Origin: Actinomycetes bacterium | GTDB taxonomy: Bacteria > Actinomycetota > Acidimicrobiia > Spongiisociales > JAHEDJ01 | Direction: 5' to 3' | Assembly: GCA_024641245.1 (NCBI GenBank) | Contig: JAHEDK010000004.1 | Location: 70,584-133,692, forward strand | Length of the DNA stretch: 63,109 bases | Part shown: positions 45,665-54,694 of the stretch, piece after piece | Position numbering within the stretch: the first letter of the stretch is position 1 | How the letters are laid out: the number at the start of each line of letters is the position of its first letter | The notes under the pieces: model-generated | What the model was told of the DNA's origin: nothing | Databases searched by the model: none | Seen by the model: only the letters and a program-made list of their open reading frames with translations | Made by a program: the position numbers and the translations under genes

Positions 45665-47917
45665 GTGCAAAGACTGATCATGATCTTCATCGTTCTCGCC
45701 CTCACTCCTGCCGCGCGGGCCGCGGAGGAGCCTGTGCCCGTGGTGATCGACGAGTACCTCGTGCGACAACCGGCCGGTCAACCTTCCCCTTTCGATCTCG
45801 CCGATGCGACGCGAATCAACGATGAGTGGCTGCTGCTGTCGGCCCCGACGAACGGCTCCCCCGAGGCGACGGCTGCTGCACTCGAACAGCACTTCGGTGT
45901 GCGCGTGGTGCCCAATCTGCAACTGCTCCCGGCCGGACCGCAGGACGAGCCGCTCTTCGATGAACAGTGGTCGCTGCACAACCACGGTCAGACCGGCGGC
46001 ACCATCGGTGCGGACATCAGCGCGCCGGAGGCGTGGACGGTCACGCTGGGTGTGTCGAACGTCATAGTGGCCGTCGTCGACTCGGGCGTCGATCTCGACC
46101 ACGTCGATCTGAGTTCGCAGCTGTGGGCGAATGCCGGGGAGATCCCGGGCAACGGCGTCGACGATGACGGCAACGGATATGTCGATGACGTTGCAGGTTG
46201 GGACTTCATTGAAGGCGACAATCTGCCCGCCGACGCGCTTGGCCACGGGACCAAGGTGGCCGGGCTGATCGGAGCCGCGATCAATGGTGTAGGCATCACG
46301 GGCGTGGCGCCCGGCGTCCGGCTCATGCCCGTCCGGGTGTGCAGCACTTCATGCCCATTGTCTGCGATCTTCGAGGGAATCGATTACGCGACGGCCAACG
46401 GCGCCTCGATCATCAACCTCTCACTCGGCGGAGTAGGAAGCGGCTACGACCCGATCGAGGAATCCATTCAACACGCCGCCTCCGCCGGGGTCCTGGTGGT
46501 GGCGGCCGCTGGGAATGCCGGAACCGACAACGACACGTCCCCCTACTTCCCGGCCGCATTTCCGGACGACAACATCATCTCCGTAGCCTCGACCGACCAC
46601 GATGACGGGCTGTCATCCTGGTCGAATTTCGGCGTCGAATCGGTTGATCTCGCCGCCCCGGGCGAGAGCATCCTCTCGACCGCTCCGTCGACGTGGGCCA
46701 TAGATTCGGGGACGTCTTTCGCAGCCCCGCTGGTCTCGGGTACTGCCGCCCTCATGCGGTCGCTGCGACCGACGCTGACTCCCGGAGAGGTCCGCATCGA
46801 GTTGATGGCCAATGCCGACCCCGTCGCCGCCCTGGCCGGAACGAGCGCCTCCGGCGCCCGTCTAAATGCCGGGGCAGCCGTCTGGCAGGCCAGCAGACCC
46901 CAGGCGGTTGTCTCCGGGGCGCCGCCGATGATCACCATCCCCGCCGAAGTGGTGTTCGATGGAGGAGCATCGAGCGACCCCAACGGCACCATCGTGTCCT
47001 ACCACTGGGACTTCTCCGATGGGATCGAACTCGAAGGAGCCACCGTCACCCGCCGGATCGTCGCAGACCGGGACGTGGCGGCCATCCTCACTGTGATCGA
47101 TGATGACGGCCTCGAGGATTCCGCTCAGGTGGCGGTGGCGGTAAATGCTCCGCCGCGGGCGGCGCTGGCGGCCGCGCCGCTGCTCGGTGAGGCGCCGCTC
47201 GACGTCCACTTCGATGCGTCCGGGTCCATCGACCCGGACGGGGCAATCACCGAGGTCACCTGGACTTTCGGCGACGGCGCAGCCGGTGCCGGCCCCGAAA
47301 TCAACCACAGGTTCGAGACGGCCGGAATCTACGAGACGACCGTCGTAGTGATCGACGACACCGGAGCTTCCGATTCGACGACGAGGCACGTGCTGGCCGG
47401 CCGGGCCTTCACCGACACGAAAAACAGCGTCTTCAAGCCGGACATCACCTGGTTGTCAGCCATGGGTATCACCAACGGTTGTTCGGCTACCCGGTTCTGT
47501 CCAGAGAGGATGATCACCAGAGGCGAAGCGGCCGCGTTTCTCAGACGGGCCTTCGACCTGCCGGCGGGTCCAGACGCGTTTCACGACGACGACGGGCACC
47601 CCTTCGAGGCCGACGTCGACGCTTTGGCCGCGGCCGGCGTCACCTACGGGTGCCATCGGGAAGCGTTCTGCCCGGACCGGCCCATCACGCGGGGCGAGCT
47701 TGCCGCCTTCCTGCGGCGTGCACTGAGTCTCCCGGCGAGTGGCGCCAGCGCATTCGGCGACGACGACGGCCACCTCTTCGAGGCGGACGCCGATGCCCTC
47801 GCGGCGACAGGAATCCTCCGGGGTTGCAACCCCCCGGCCAATGACAGGTCGTGTCTGGATGCAACAGCGACCCGCGCCCAGTTCGCCGCAATGTTGCGAA
47901 GAGCCCTCGATGGGTGA
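45665..47917 (+). CDS. Secreted subtilisin-family protease with two PKD domains and three SLH modules
   Basis: 750 residues from GTG 45665, just before a signal peptide (IMIFIVLALTPAARAAEE). S8 domain complete: D139 (VVDSGVDLDHVDL), H194 (LGHGTKVAGLIGAAINGVG), N284 (AAGNAG), S351 (DSGTSFAAPLVSGTAALM). Two PKD-type domains follow (YHWDFSDG about 445, and VTWTFGDGAAG about 535). Three SLH modules end the chain: the first two use a short Cys loop (GCSATRFCP, GCHREAFCP), the last the long loop. It runs convergent to the CAP gene with only three bases between the stops. Confidence 0.92.
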   Translation: MQRLIMIFIVLALTPAARAAEEPVPVVIDEYLVRQPAGQPSPFDLADATRINDEWLLLSAPTNGSPEATAAALEQHFGVRVVPNLQLLPAGPQDEPLFDEQWSLHNHGQTGGTIGADISAPEAWTVTLGVSNVIVAVVDSGVDLDHVDLSSQLWANAGEIPGNGVDDDGNGYVDDVAGWDFIEGDNLPADALGHGTKVAGLIGAAINGVGITGVAPGVRLMPVRVCSTSCPLSAIFEGIDYATANGASIINLSLGGVGSGYDPIEESIQHAASAGVLVVAAAGNAGTDNDTSPYFPAAFPDDNIISVASTDHDDGLSSWSNFGVESVDLAAPGESILSTAPSTWAIDSGTSFAAPLVSGTAALMRSLRPTLTPGEVRIELMANADPVAALAGTSASGARLNAGAAVWQASRPQAVVSGAPPMITIPAEVVFDGGASSDPNGTIVSYHWDFSDGIELEGATVTRRIVADRDVAAILTVIDDDGLEDSAQVAVAVNAPPRAALAAAPLLGEAPLDVHFDASGSIDPDGAITEVTWTFGDGAAGAGPEINHRFETAGIYETTVVVIDDTGASDSTTRHVLAGRAFTDTKNSVFKPDITWLSAMGITNGCSATRFCPERMITRGEAAAFLRRAFDLPAGPDAFHDDDGHPFEADVDALAAAGVTYGCHREAFCPDRPITRGELAAFLRRALSLPASGASAFGDDDGHLFEADADALAATGILRGCNPPANDRSCLDATATRAQFAAMLRRALDG

Positions 47918-47920
47918 GGG

Positions 47921-48907
47921 CTAGAGCGCCGCCCGGACCAGGAAAGTGGCCATCTGCGCCCGGGAGACCGGCAAGTTTGGGCAGTAGGAGTCGGCTCTGC
48001 ACCCGCTGGTGATCCCGGCGGCGGCGAGCGAGTTGATTGCCGGCTCGAAGGGTGAACCATCGTCGTCCACAAAGAAATCGGCGGACGTCGAGGGGAGGCC
48101 GAGGACCCTGGCGAGAAAGGCGGCCATCTCGGCGCGAGTGATTGATGCTTCCGGACAGAACGAACCGCTGCCGCAACCTCGCGTGATGCCTGCGCCCGCC
48201 AGCGCATTGATAGAAGACTCGAACATCGACCCGACGTCGTCGGTGAAGTAGTCCACAGACGTCCCCGGAAGATCAAATGCCCTAGCGAGGAAGGCGGCCA
48301 TCTGGCCTCGGGTGACCGCGTCATCCGGACAGAATCGATCCGACGCGCATCCCTTGGTGATACCTGCTTCGGCGAGTCGGATGATGTCACCCTCGTGAAC
48401 CGAACCGTTGTCGTCGACGAACGGCGGGAGCCCGGCGAGCAAGGTCGGGCCATCGAAGAACACATGGGTGGTCCAGGTCGTACCGGACGAGTCAACCACG
48501 ACGCCGATTGCCGCGTTATCGAAGGCAGGATTCATCAGATTCGCCCGATGTCCGGGTGAGTTCATGAAAGCGTTGTGGAGACGTTCGCAGACGCCCCCAC
48601 CGGAAGCCATCCCGACGTTTTCGCCCCAGGCGCGCCAACCGTCGGGCAGCACACCGGCCAGGTTGTCCGAAGAAGAGTGGTAGAGAGATCCCATCTTGGC
48701 CATCGCCGCTGAGTGGGATCGGGCATACTCGGAGACTCCTTGATCCAGCGCCAACGGACCCGCGCCGGTGGTCGCCCGCTCGGCGTTGATCTGATCGAGG
48801 AAGCACTGCTCGACGTCTGCAGCGCTCGAGGCGACGGCAGGCACAGACGAAACCAGGGCCACGAGAGCGGCCATTGTCAGAACGGAAGTGAGTCTCCACC
48901 CATCCAT
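47921..48907 (-). CDS. Secreted CAP (SCP/PR-1) domain protein with three SLH modules
   Basis: 328 residues from ATG 48907; the longer open frame reaches into noncoding DNA. Signal peptide ends near AVASSA. CAP domain about 33-155: FLDQINAERATTGAGPLALD, the histidine in SLYHSSSDNLAG, WRAWGENVG, and SPGHRANLMNPAFDNAAIG. All three SLH modules have the short cysteine loop (GCASDRFCP, GCGSGSFCP, GCRADSYCP), unlike most neighbours. Bacterial CAP proteins are secreted and of varied or unknown activity. Its promoter region is shared with the divergent gene at 49144. Confidence 0.92.
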   Translation of the reverse strand: MDGWRLTSVLTMAALVALVSSVPAVASSAADVEQCFLDQINAERATTGAGPLALDQGVSEYARSHSAAMAKMGSLYHSSSDNLAGVLPDGWRAWGENVGMASGGGVCERLHNAFMNSPGHRANLMNPAFDNAAIGVVVDSSGTTWTTHVFFDGPTLLAGLPPFVDDNGSVHEGDIIRLAEAGITKGCASDRFCPDDAVTRGQMAAFLARAFDLPGTSVDYFTDDVGSMFESSINALAGAGITRGCGSGSFCPEASITRAEMAAFLARVLGLPSTSADFFVDDDGSPFEPAINSLAAAGITSGCRADSYCPNLPVSRAQMATFLVRAAL

Positions 48908-49143
48908 CCTCAGTTGTATCGGCCGTGCGATCGTTTGCTTGAATCGGTCGGGATCGCGTGCCCGCTGAGGTTGCCGGGGCTCTTCTGAGCGCTGGACGTG
49001 GACCCGCGGCTGCCACGCCACCCGATCCGGTCGTCGTGTAGCTTCGGTAAATGGATTCTTCGGCGATTGGAGGGTACCGATTGATGGAGATTGGTGCGCA
49101 TTAGCCACCCGCAAACATATTGATCAATGCGAAGGAGACCACA

Positions 49144-49866
49144 ATGGGTCGTCAAAACAGACTATTGATTCTCGTGGTGGTGATTGCACTCGCCATCGCC
49201 GCAATCCCGGCGGTTGTCTCGGCGGCCGGGGGCACGTTCGTCGACGACGACACGTCGATCTTCGAGGCTGACATCGAATGGATGGCCGCCTCGGGTGTTA
49301 CCAAAGGGTGCAACCCGCCCACAAACAATCGGTTCTGCCCCGATGACAACGTCACTCGCGGCCAGATGGCCGCTTTCATGAAGCGCTTCGCCGGGTTCCT
49401 CGGTGCCGAGGACGGTGTGGTCAGCAACGCCGACAGCGCCACCACAGCAGGCTCGGCCACTACCGCCGGTAATGCTGACAGGGTTGACGGCAAGCATGCC
49501 GCCGCACTCGATAGCGCGGGGTTGTCCGTCTTCCATGATGCGGCCATACCGGTTGCGGGTGCGACGGTGCTCACGCTCGACAACATCCCGGCTGGTAGCT
49601 ACGTCTTCATCGGCAAGACATCGCTCAACAACCCCACCGGATCGAACTCATCGGCTAGCTGCTATCTGGACACGGGGGTCGACTGGGACCAGGTCGTGGC
49701 AACGGTGCCGGCGTTCACCTGGGTACCGGCGACCTTCACCGTCGTACGGACATTTACTGCGGCGAGCAACAGCGTGACCCTCCATTGCGAGAACTTTGGC
49801 TCGGTTACTGCCAACGACACCAAAATCACGGCCATCGAGGTCAACGCGCTAACGAACAGCTCCGGA
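49144..49866 (+). CDS. Secreted single-SLH-module protein, copy 1 of a tandem duplication
   Basis: About 240 residues from ATG 49144, with GAAGGAG seven bases upstream. Signal peptide LLILVVVIALAIAAIPAVVSAAG, one SLH-like module with the long loop (GCNPPTNNRFCP), then a short alanine/threonine heptad-like stretch (NADSATTAGSATTAGNADRV) and a beta-rich C-terminal domain of unknown type (LTLDNIPAGSYVFIGKTSL), resembling small carbohydrate- or fibre-tip domains. The first 55 residues differ at only two positions from the next gene. The listed end excludes the stop codon (49867-49869). Confidence 0.85.
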
Positions 49867-49893
49867 TAGCGCCTTCCGACGATAACGCGCGAG

Positions 49894-49925
49894 ATGGGAG
49901 GGTCGCCTGTGCGTGGCCCTCCCAT
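49894..49925 (+). terminator. Hairpin ATGGGAGGG / CCCTCCCAT
   Basis: A perfect 9-bp inverted repeat with a 14-base loop, 25 bases after the stop of copy 1. The only T-rich stretch (GGTTTATTTTG) is about 25 bases further on, so it is not a textbook intrinsic terminator. Confidence 0.5.
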
Positions 49926-50079
49926 TCGCACGACCAACTCGGGATTCCGGTTTATTTTGTCGGCTCGAGATGTGCGCCACCTACCCGAAAGGACAATGCG
50001 CCATCAGCGGTGTAGGTTCGTGTAGGTTCAATGGGTGCGTCTATCGGCGAGTGGAGGGGGACTAATTCGATCGAGCTTC

Positions 50080-50102
50080 TTCGAATAGCAACGAGATTCG
50101 AA
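50080..50102. promoter_or_regulatory. Inverted repeat TTCGAAT-N9-ATTCGAA upstream of copy 2
   Basis: A 7-bp perfect inverted repeat with a 9-base spacer, 25 bases before ATG 50128. It could be an operator or a leader hairpin. Copy 1 lacks it, although both leaders share a TCGGCGAxTGGAGGG stretch (49060 and 50044). Confidence 0.35.
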
Positions 50103-50127
50103 TTGACCAAGTGAGGAGGAGACCACA

Positions 50128-50928
50128 ATGGGTCGCCAGAACAGACTATTGATACTCGTGGTAGTGATTGCTCTCGCTATCGCCGCAATCCCGGCAGTCG
50201 TCTCTGCAGCGGGGGGAACGTTCATCGACGATGACACGTCCATATTCGAAGCCAACATCGAATGGATGGCCGCTTCGGGTGTCACCAAGGGATGTAGCCC
50301 AGATGAGTTCTGTCCGGAAGACAATGTAACGCGCGGCCAGATGGCAGCATTCATGCAAAGGTTCGCCGGCTACCTGGGTGCTGAGGACGGTGTCGTCAGC
50401 AAGGCCGACAACGCAACGACGGCGGGAACGGCCGGGAGCGCGGCAACGGCGGGTCACGCGACGACGGCGGCCACTGCAACGAACGCCGGTCACGCGACCA
50501 CGGCCGACAGTGCCACCACGGCGGCCTCCGCGAGTAACGCGACCACGATCGCAGGACGGACTGTTGGATGCACAGCCGGACAAACGGAGTTTGCGGGCGA
50601 GTGCTGGGAGAACGCCCCGAGAGCTAGCGTCAGTAGTGTCTTCGAAGCCGCAGACGCCTGCGGCGACGAGGGAGGCCGTCTTCCGGGTGGACTGGAGTTG
50701 AGGAGATTCGGCCAAATCTCCTCAATAACGACGCCAGCAGGCGAGTGGACGTCGGAGATTTACTTCGACGGGTCTTTCCGGGCGTACACGTGGGACCAAA
50801 CCTTTGGATTAGCTGATCACTCCACGATCTTCACGGCCCCGCTCCGTTGTGTCTTCCCGCTCATTGAGACCTCTGCGACACCCGCCAGCGTCGCCCCGGC
50901 AGGAACTGTGGGAGCAAACGGCGTCTAG
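50128..50928 (+). CDS. Secreted single-SLH-module protein, copy 2 with a different C-terminal domain
   Basis: 266 residues from ATG 50128, GAGGAGGA upstream. The signal peptide and SLH module match copy 1 almost exactly, but the cysteine loop is the short form (GCSPDEFCP). A longer low-complexity Ala/Thr/His stretch follows (KADNATTAGTAG to SASNATTIAG, about 93-140). The C-terminal domain (GCTAGQTEFAGECWENAPRA onward) contains four or five cysteines and WxxE-type features unrelated to copy 1. This looks like duplication followed by domain replacement. Function unknown. Confidence 0.85.
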   Translation: MGRQNRLLILVVVIALAIAAIPAVVSAAGGTFIDDDTSIFEANIEWMAASGVTKGCSPDEFCPEDNVTRGQMAAFMQRFAGYLGAEDGVVSKADNATTAGTAGSAATAGHATTAATATNAGHATTADSATTAASASNATTIAGRTVGCTAGQTEFAGECWENAPRASVSSVFEAADACGDEGGRLPGGLELRRFGQISSITTPAGEWTSEIYFDGSFRAYTWDQTFGLADHSTIFTAPLRCVFPLIETSATPASVAPAGTVGANGV

Positions 50929-50984
50929 GGCGCACATCGGAGGCTGCGCCGCCGTTCCTCAGCGCTCGGCGCACTGAGGTGACT

Positions 50985-51032
50985 GGACCCAGGGTTCGAG
51001 ACACGGCTGTCCGTGCCCGGAACCCTGGGTCC
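50985..51032. other. Nested perfect inverted repeat (13 bp outer, 5 bp inner)
   Basis: Outer arms GGACCCAGGGTTC (50985-50997) and GAACCCTGGGTCC (51020-51032) are perfectly complementary. The inner arms CACGG/CCGTG (51002-51006, 51011-51015) close a small loop. It lies in the 327-bp gap between copy 2 and the convergent kexin-like protease. It has no T-run on either side, so it may be a factor-dependent terminator, a structured RNA or a protein site. Confidence 0.6.
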
Positions 51033-51255
51033 GTCGCGTTGCGTTCTGTCCGCTCACATATCTCCGCACGCCAACACCCTCGATATCCCGCCCGGTCCTG
51101 GTCTCTCTACCCCCTACCGTCATCCCCACCTGCAAGGCATTGGCAGTATCCTTGGGCCAATCGGTCACCTCATCCACGTTGTACATCTCAGTGATCTCCG
51201 CTAGAGAACATCCGAATCGACCCTACAACGGGGAAGTCGCCCAAGGCTGCCCCGG

Positions 51256-54200
51256 TCAATCCCCCAGCGCTCGGCGCAAGAAGGCAGCCATCTGCCCGCG
51301 GGTCACCGGCGTATCCGGACAGAATCGATCGTTCGCCGGGGGGTTGCAGCCCCTTGTTATCCCCGATGCGCCCAACTGGTCAATATCCGCCTCGAAGACC
51401 GAACCGTCATCGTCGATGAACAAGTCTCCCCCGCCATCGTCGATCAGCGCCAGAGCACGGACCAGAAACGCCGCCATCTGCCCGCGAGTCACGGGATCAT
51501 CCGGGCAGAACAGGGTGTTGGCGGGTGGATTGCAGCCTCGAGTGATCCCCGTTGCACCCAACCACTCGATGTCGGCCTCGAAGACCGATCCGTTGTCGTC
51601 GGTGAACTGCACCGGATCGGCCGGCGTCAGCACGCCTCCCAAGGCCCGGTGCAAGAAGGCCGCCATCTGCCCACGGGTCACCGAATGGTCAGGGCAGTAC
51701 AGGCTGTTGGTGGGCGGATTACAGCCCCGGGTGACCCCCTCCCAGGCCATCCACTCAACATCTGCAAAGAACAGGTGCCCGACCGGAACATCGAGAAACG
51801 AAGCAGATGAGGGGAGCACGAACTCGGGCACATCCGTGATCTGGATGGTGACCGTGGCGGTATCGGACAACTCGCCATCCGAAACGAGGACCGTCAGCAC
51901 ATACTCGGGACGTGTCTCGAAATCCAGCCCGCCGGCGACGACTACCTCCCCCGAAACGGAGTCGATAGCGAAGGCACCGCCCGCGTTGCCGGCGGTGATG
52001 GCGAAGGTCAGCGGGTCCTCATCGATATCGGAGGCTGCCATCGTCCCGAGCACTGTGCCGGCCGCGGTGTTCTCAGCAGTCGACCAAGTCTGATTCGACG
52101 CGGTCGGGGTTTCGTTGATATCAGACACAGTGATCAATGCCGTGGCGGTGTCTGCCAGCAGACCATCGCCGGCCGATACGGTCAGCGCGTACGAGGATCT
52201 GGTCTCGTGGTCGAGGACGCCGGCTACCGAAAGCTCTCCCGAGGGCGAGTCGATGGCAAACACCCCTCCGGAGTTACCCGCGATAATCGAGAAGCTCAAC
52301 GCATCACCATCCGGGTCCGAACCCGGCACCGTCCCGACCACCGCACCGGGTGGGGCATCCTCGGGCACCGACCAGGCGGCGTCCGTCACCTCCGGAGGAT
52401 CGTTGACCGTCATCACTGCATCGATGTTCTGCGTCACCAAGGGGAGCGTAACGACGACCGGCGTGGCGGAAGAAATGGTCGAGGCGTCATCGAACCATTC
52501 GGGGAAGTGACTCCCGGAAGGATCGAAGAAGCGGACTTTGTAGTCACCGGTTGCCAGGTCCCCCACCGTATAGGCGCCCGACCCGTCGGTAACGCTCGAA
52601 CCAACCGGATCTCCGGAGACCGCCTCGACCGCCGAGACGTCGATCCCGGCCAGCGGAATTCCCGACCCGGCTTCCGTCACCGTCCCGGAGATCGCCCCTC
52701 TCGTGCCGTGGAAGACGAGTTGCCACGACGAGAAGACGCCGATATCGGCCGGGAACCCGTCCGAAACCGTCAGGGTCCAGTTCCCGACCGGAGACTCGCC
52801 CCAGTGGCGAACCGACATGAACTTCCACGCCTGATAGTGGTCGCCCGGGTCGTCGTGGAGTTCGGCAAGAACGCTCTCGGTTCCGTCCGGCGAGGTGAGT
52901 ACAACCCGCAGGTCTCCCCGATACGCGTGGGTGGCGTTGAAGATCACCTCGACGTGCTCAATGGACATGTCCGAATCGACCGCGATCGTGCTCGAAACGC
53001 CGGTCGGGTTGTCGTCCGGGATTGACGCCCCTACTACGGCCACCCCGGTCGAAGCTGTGGACTCGGCTTCAACGCCGGCCCAGCCAACCGCGGCGGACAC
53101 GGCCGCGGCTGCATCTACCCTGCCAAATCCGTACTTGTGGTTCACGGCCAGACCGGCCCCGTTGATCGTCCAGTCGGAGTCACCGGGATCGTTTTGATCG
53201 GCCGTCTCGACCAGGATGTGCTGGACGTCGCGCCAGGTGAGATCGGGGTTCGCCTCGAGCATCAACGCCACCACCCCAGCCACCAGCGGACTGGCCGACG
53301 ACGTGCCGCTGAACTGGTTGGTGCAGTCATCGTCCGCCAGACCGTTGTATCCGGCCGTCCCCAGGCGGTCCGTGGTAATGATATTGGGTGTATTGCCGCC
53401 GCTGCTGGCGTTGACCAGCATGGCGGCCCCCGGTTCGCTGTAGAAGGACTGCACGCCATCGTGATCGGTGGCCCCAACCGCGATTGTGTAGCGCGAGTTG
53501 GCAAACCCGTTGTAGTTGACGTTGGAGCCATAGGTGAGACCGTTGCCGGCGGCGAAGACGTAGATACTGCCCAAACCACCCCGCCCCTCGGCGACTCCTT
53601 CCTCAAATGCCAACCGCGTCAAAGGACCGGGACCAGCCAACCGCGGCCCATCCAACCAGTTGAGCGGCCCCCAACTGCTGTTGTAGACGTCGTTGGTTTG
53701 GTAGGCGTAGGTGAGGGCCGATGCCTCCTGGGCGTCGGTCGTGTAATCGGCAATCAGTCGAATACCGGAGACCCCGGCACCGAAGGCCGACCCGACCCCA
53801 CACTTGCCACCGTCGTCATCGGCTGCCGCCACCCCGCCGACGGCCGTCCCGTGCTCGTCGGCCAGAAAGACCGGATTCGGATCGGCATCGCCTCCATTGA
53901 AGTCCCAACTGCCGGACGGCACGTACTTGGCGCTGAAGTCCGGATGGCTGTGCTGAAGGCTGTCGTCGACGATGGCAATGGTGACCCCTGCCCCGGTGTA
54001 GCCGGCGGTCCACGCCGGGCCGACGTTGATATCCTGACCCGCAGTGCCGCCGCTCTGCCCGGTGTTCTTCAGGTGCCACTGATCGGGATACAGAGGATCT
54101 GTCGGTTCGGCGAGAGCCGCCAAGCGACGAGCGACCTGCTGCTCGAACCAGTGCACTCCCGGAGCGAAATCAAGCCTGTCGTTGACCCGCTCCACCGACG

Positions 54201-54528
54201 CAACATCGGCCTCGAATCCTCCGGGCATATCTGCCTCAGCGAGTTTCTCGAACAGGTAGAAACCCTCCAACGTCCCGATCTGTCCGAGGTTGTGGAAGCC
54301 GGTCCCAGCCGCAACGGAGTCCGGGTCGACGGATGGATCCAGTTGAACCGCCCACTGTCTGGTCGGGACTCCCGCCTCAACACGATCGGGAGCCGGCGCC
54401 CCCTGCTTCGACCAATCGGACGATTGCGTTTGAGCACTCGCCGCCCCGGTGTCGATCGATATCCACAGCAGAGCAACGCTCAGCACGGCGAAACCAACGA
54501 ATCGAATCGAAAGGTGTCTCACGCCCAT
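51256..54528 (-). CDS. Large secreted kexin-type (S8B) subtilase with P domain, cadherin-like and SLH modules
   Basis: 1090 residues from ATG 54528. Signal peptide to about GAASAQ. Catalytic D188 (IAIVDDSLQHSHPD), H226 (DEHGTAVGG), N329 (AAGNG), S410 (SGTSSASPLVAG); DLTWRDVQHILVETA is a hallmark of the kexin/furin subfamily. The proprotein-convertase P domain (about 510-620) ends GVFSSWQLVFHGT. Then a carboxypeptidase-regulatory-like domain (ISGTVTEAGSGIPLAGIDV), two cadherin-like repeats (about 720-900; EVTDAAWSVPEDAPPG and ASNQTWSTAENTAAG) and three long-loop SLH modules. Kexin-type enzymes cut after basic residues; the substrate here is unknown. Confidence 0.93.
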   Translation of the reverse strand: MGVRHLSIRFVGFAVLSVALLWISIDTGAASAQTQSSDWSKQGAPAPDRVEAGVPTRQWAVQLDPSVDPDSVAAGTGFHNLGQIGTLEGFYLFEKLAEADMPGGFEADVASVERVNDRLDFAPGVHWFEQQVARRLAALAEPTDPLYPDQWHLKNTGQSGGTAGQDINVGPAWTAGYTGAGVTIAIVDDSLQHSHPDFSAKYVPSGSWDFNGGDADPNPVFLADEHGTAVGGVAAADDDGGKCGVGSAFGAGVSGIRLIADYTTDAQEASALTYAYQTNDVYNSSWGPLNWLDGPRLAGPGPLTRLAFEEGVAEGRGGLGSIYVFAAGNGLTYGSNVNYNGFANSRYTIAVGATDHDGVQSFYSEPGAAMLVNASSGGNTPNIITTDRLGTAGYNGLADDDCTNQFSGTSSASPLVAGVVALMLEANPDLTWRDVQHILVETADQNDPGDSDWTINGAGLAVNHKYGFGRVDAAAAVSAAVGWAGVEAESTASTGVAVVGASIPDDNPTGVSSTIAVDSDMSIEHVEVIFNATHAYRGDLRVVLTSPDGTESVLAELHDDPGDHYQAWKFMSVRHWGESPVGNWTLTVSDGFPADIGVFSSWQLVFHGTRGAISGTVTEAGSGIPLAGIDVSAVEAVSGDPVGSSVTDGSGAYTVGDLATGDYKVRFFDPSGSHFPEWFDDASTISSATPVVVTLPLVTQNIDAVMTVNDPPEVTDAAWSVPEDAPPGAVVGTVPGSDPDGDALSFSIIAGNSGGVFAIDSPSGELSVAGVLDHETRSSYALTVSAGDGLLADTATALITVSDINETPTASNQTWSTAENTAAGTVLGTMAASDIDEDPLTFAITAGNAGGAFAIDSVSGEVVVAGGLDFETRPEYVLTVLVSDGELSDTATVTIQITDVPEFVLPSSASFLDVPVGHLFFADVEWMAWEGVTRGCNPPTNSLYCPDHSVTRGQMAAFLHRALGGVLTPADPVQFTDDNGSVFEADIEWLGATGITRGCNPPANTLFCPDDPVTRGQMAAFLVRALALIDDGGGDLFIDDDGSVFEADIDQLGASGITRGCNPPANDRFCPDTPVTRGQMAAFLRRALGD

Positions 54529-54694
54529 CAGGCTGCCGAGAACCTTGCTCGAGCGGTGTCGCCTGCGAGGAGCCCAAGCGAGCACAGGTCTGCCGGTCGG
54601 TGCCCTCCCATCGCAACCTCCCTCTCCGACTAGCTGCCACCGACCCAGAATGCCACGCGGCGATCGAGATTCCCGCCACGCAAATCGGTTCGGC

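Noticed and set aside
53137-54633. Long plus-strand open frame of 498 codons
   Set aside because: It is antisense to the kexin-type protease, which has intact catalytic motifs. Its product is Arg/Gly/Val-rich without any domain, as expected for a high-GC shadow.
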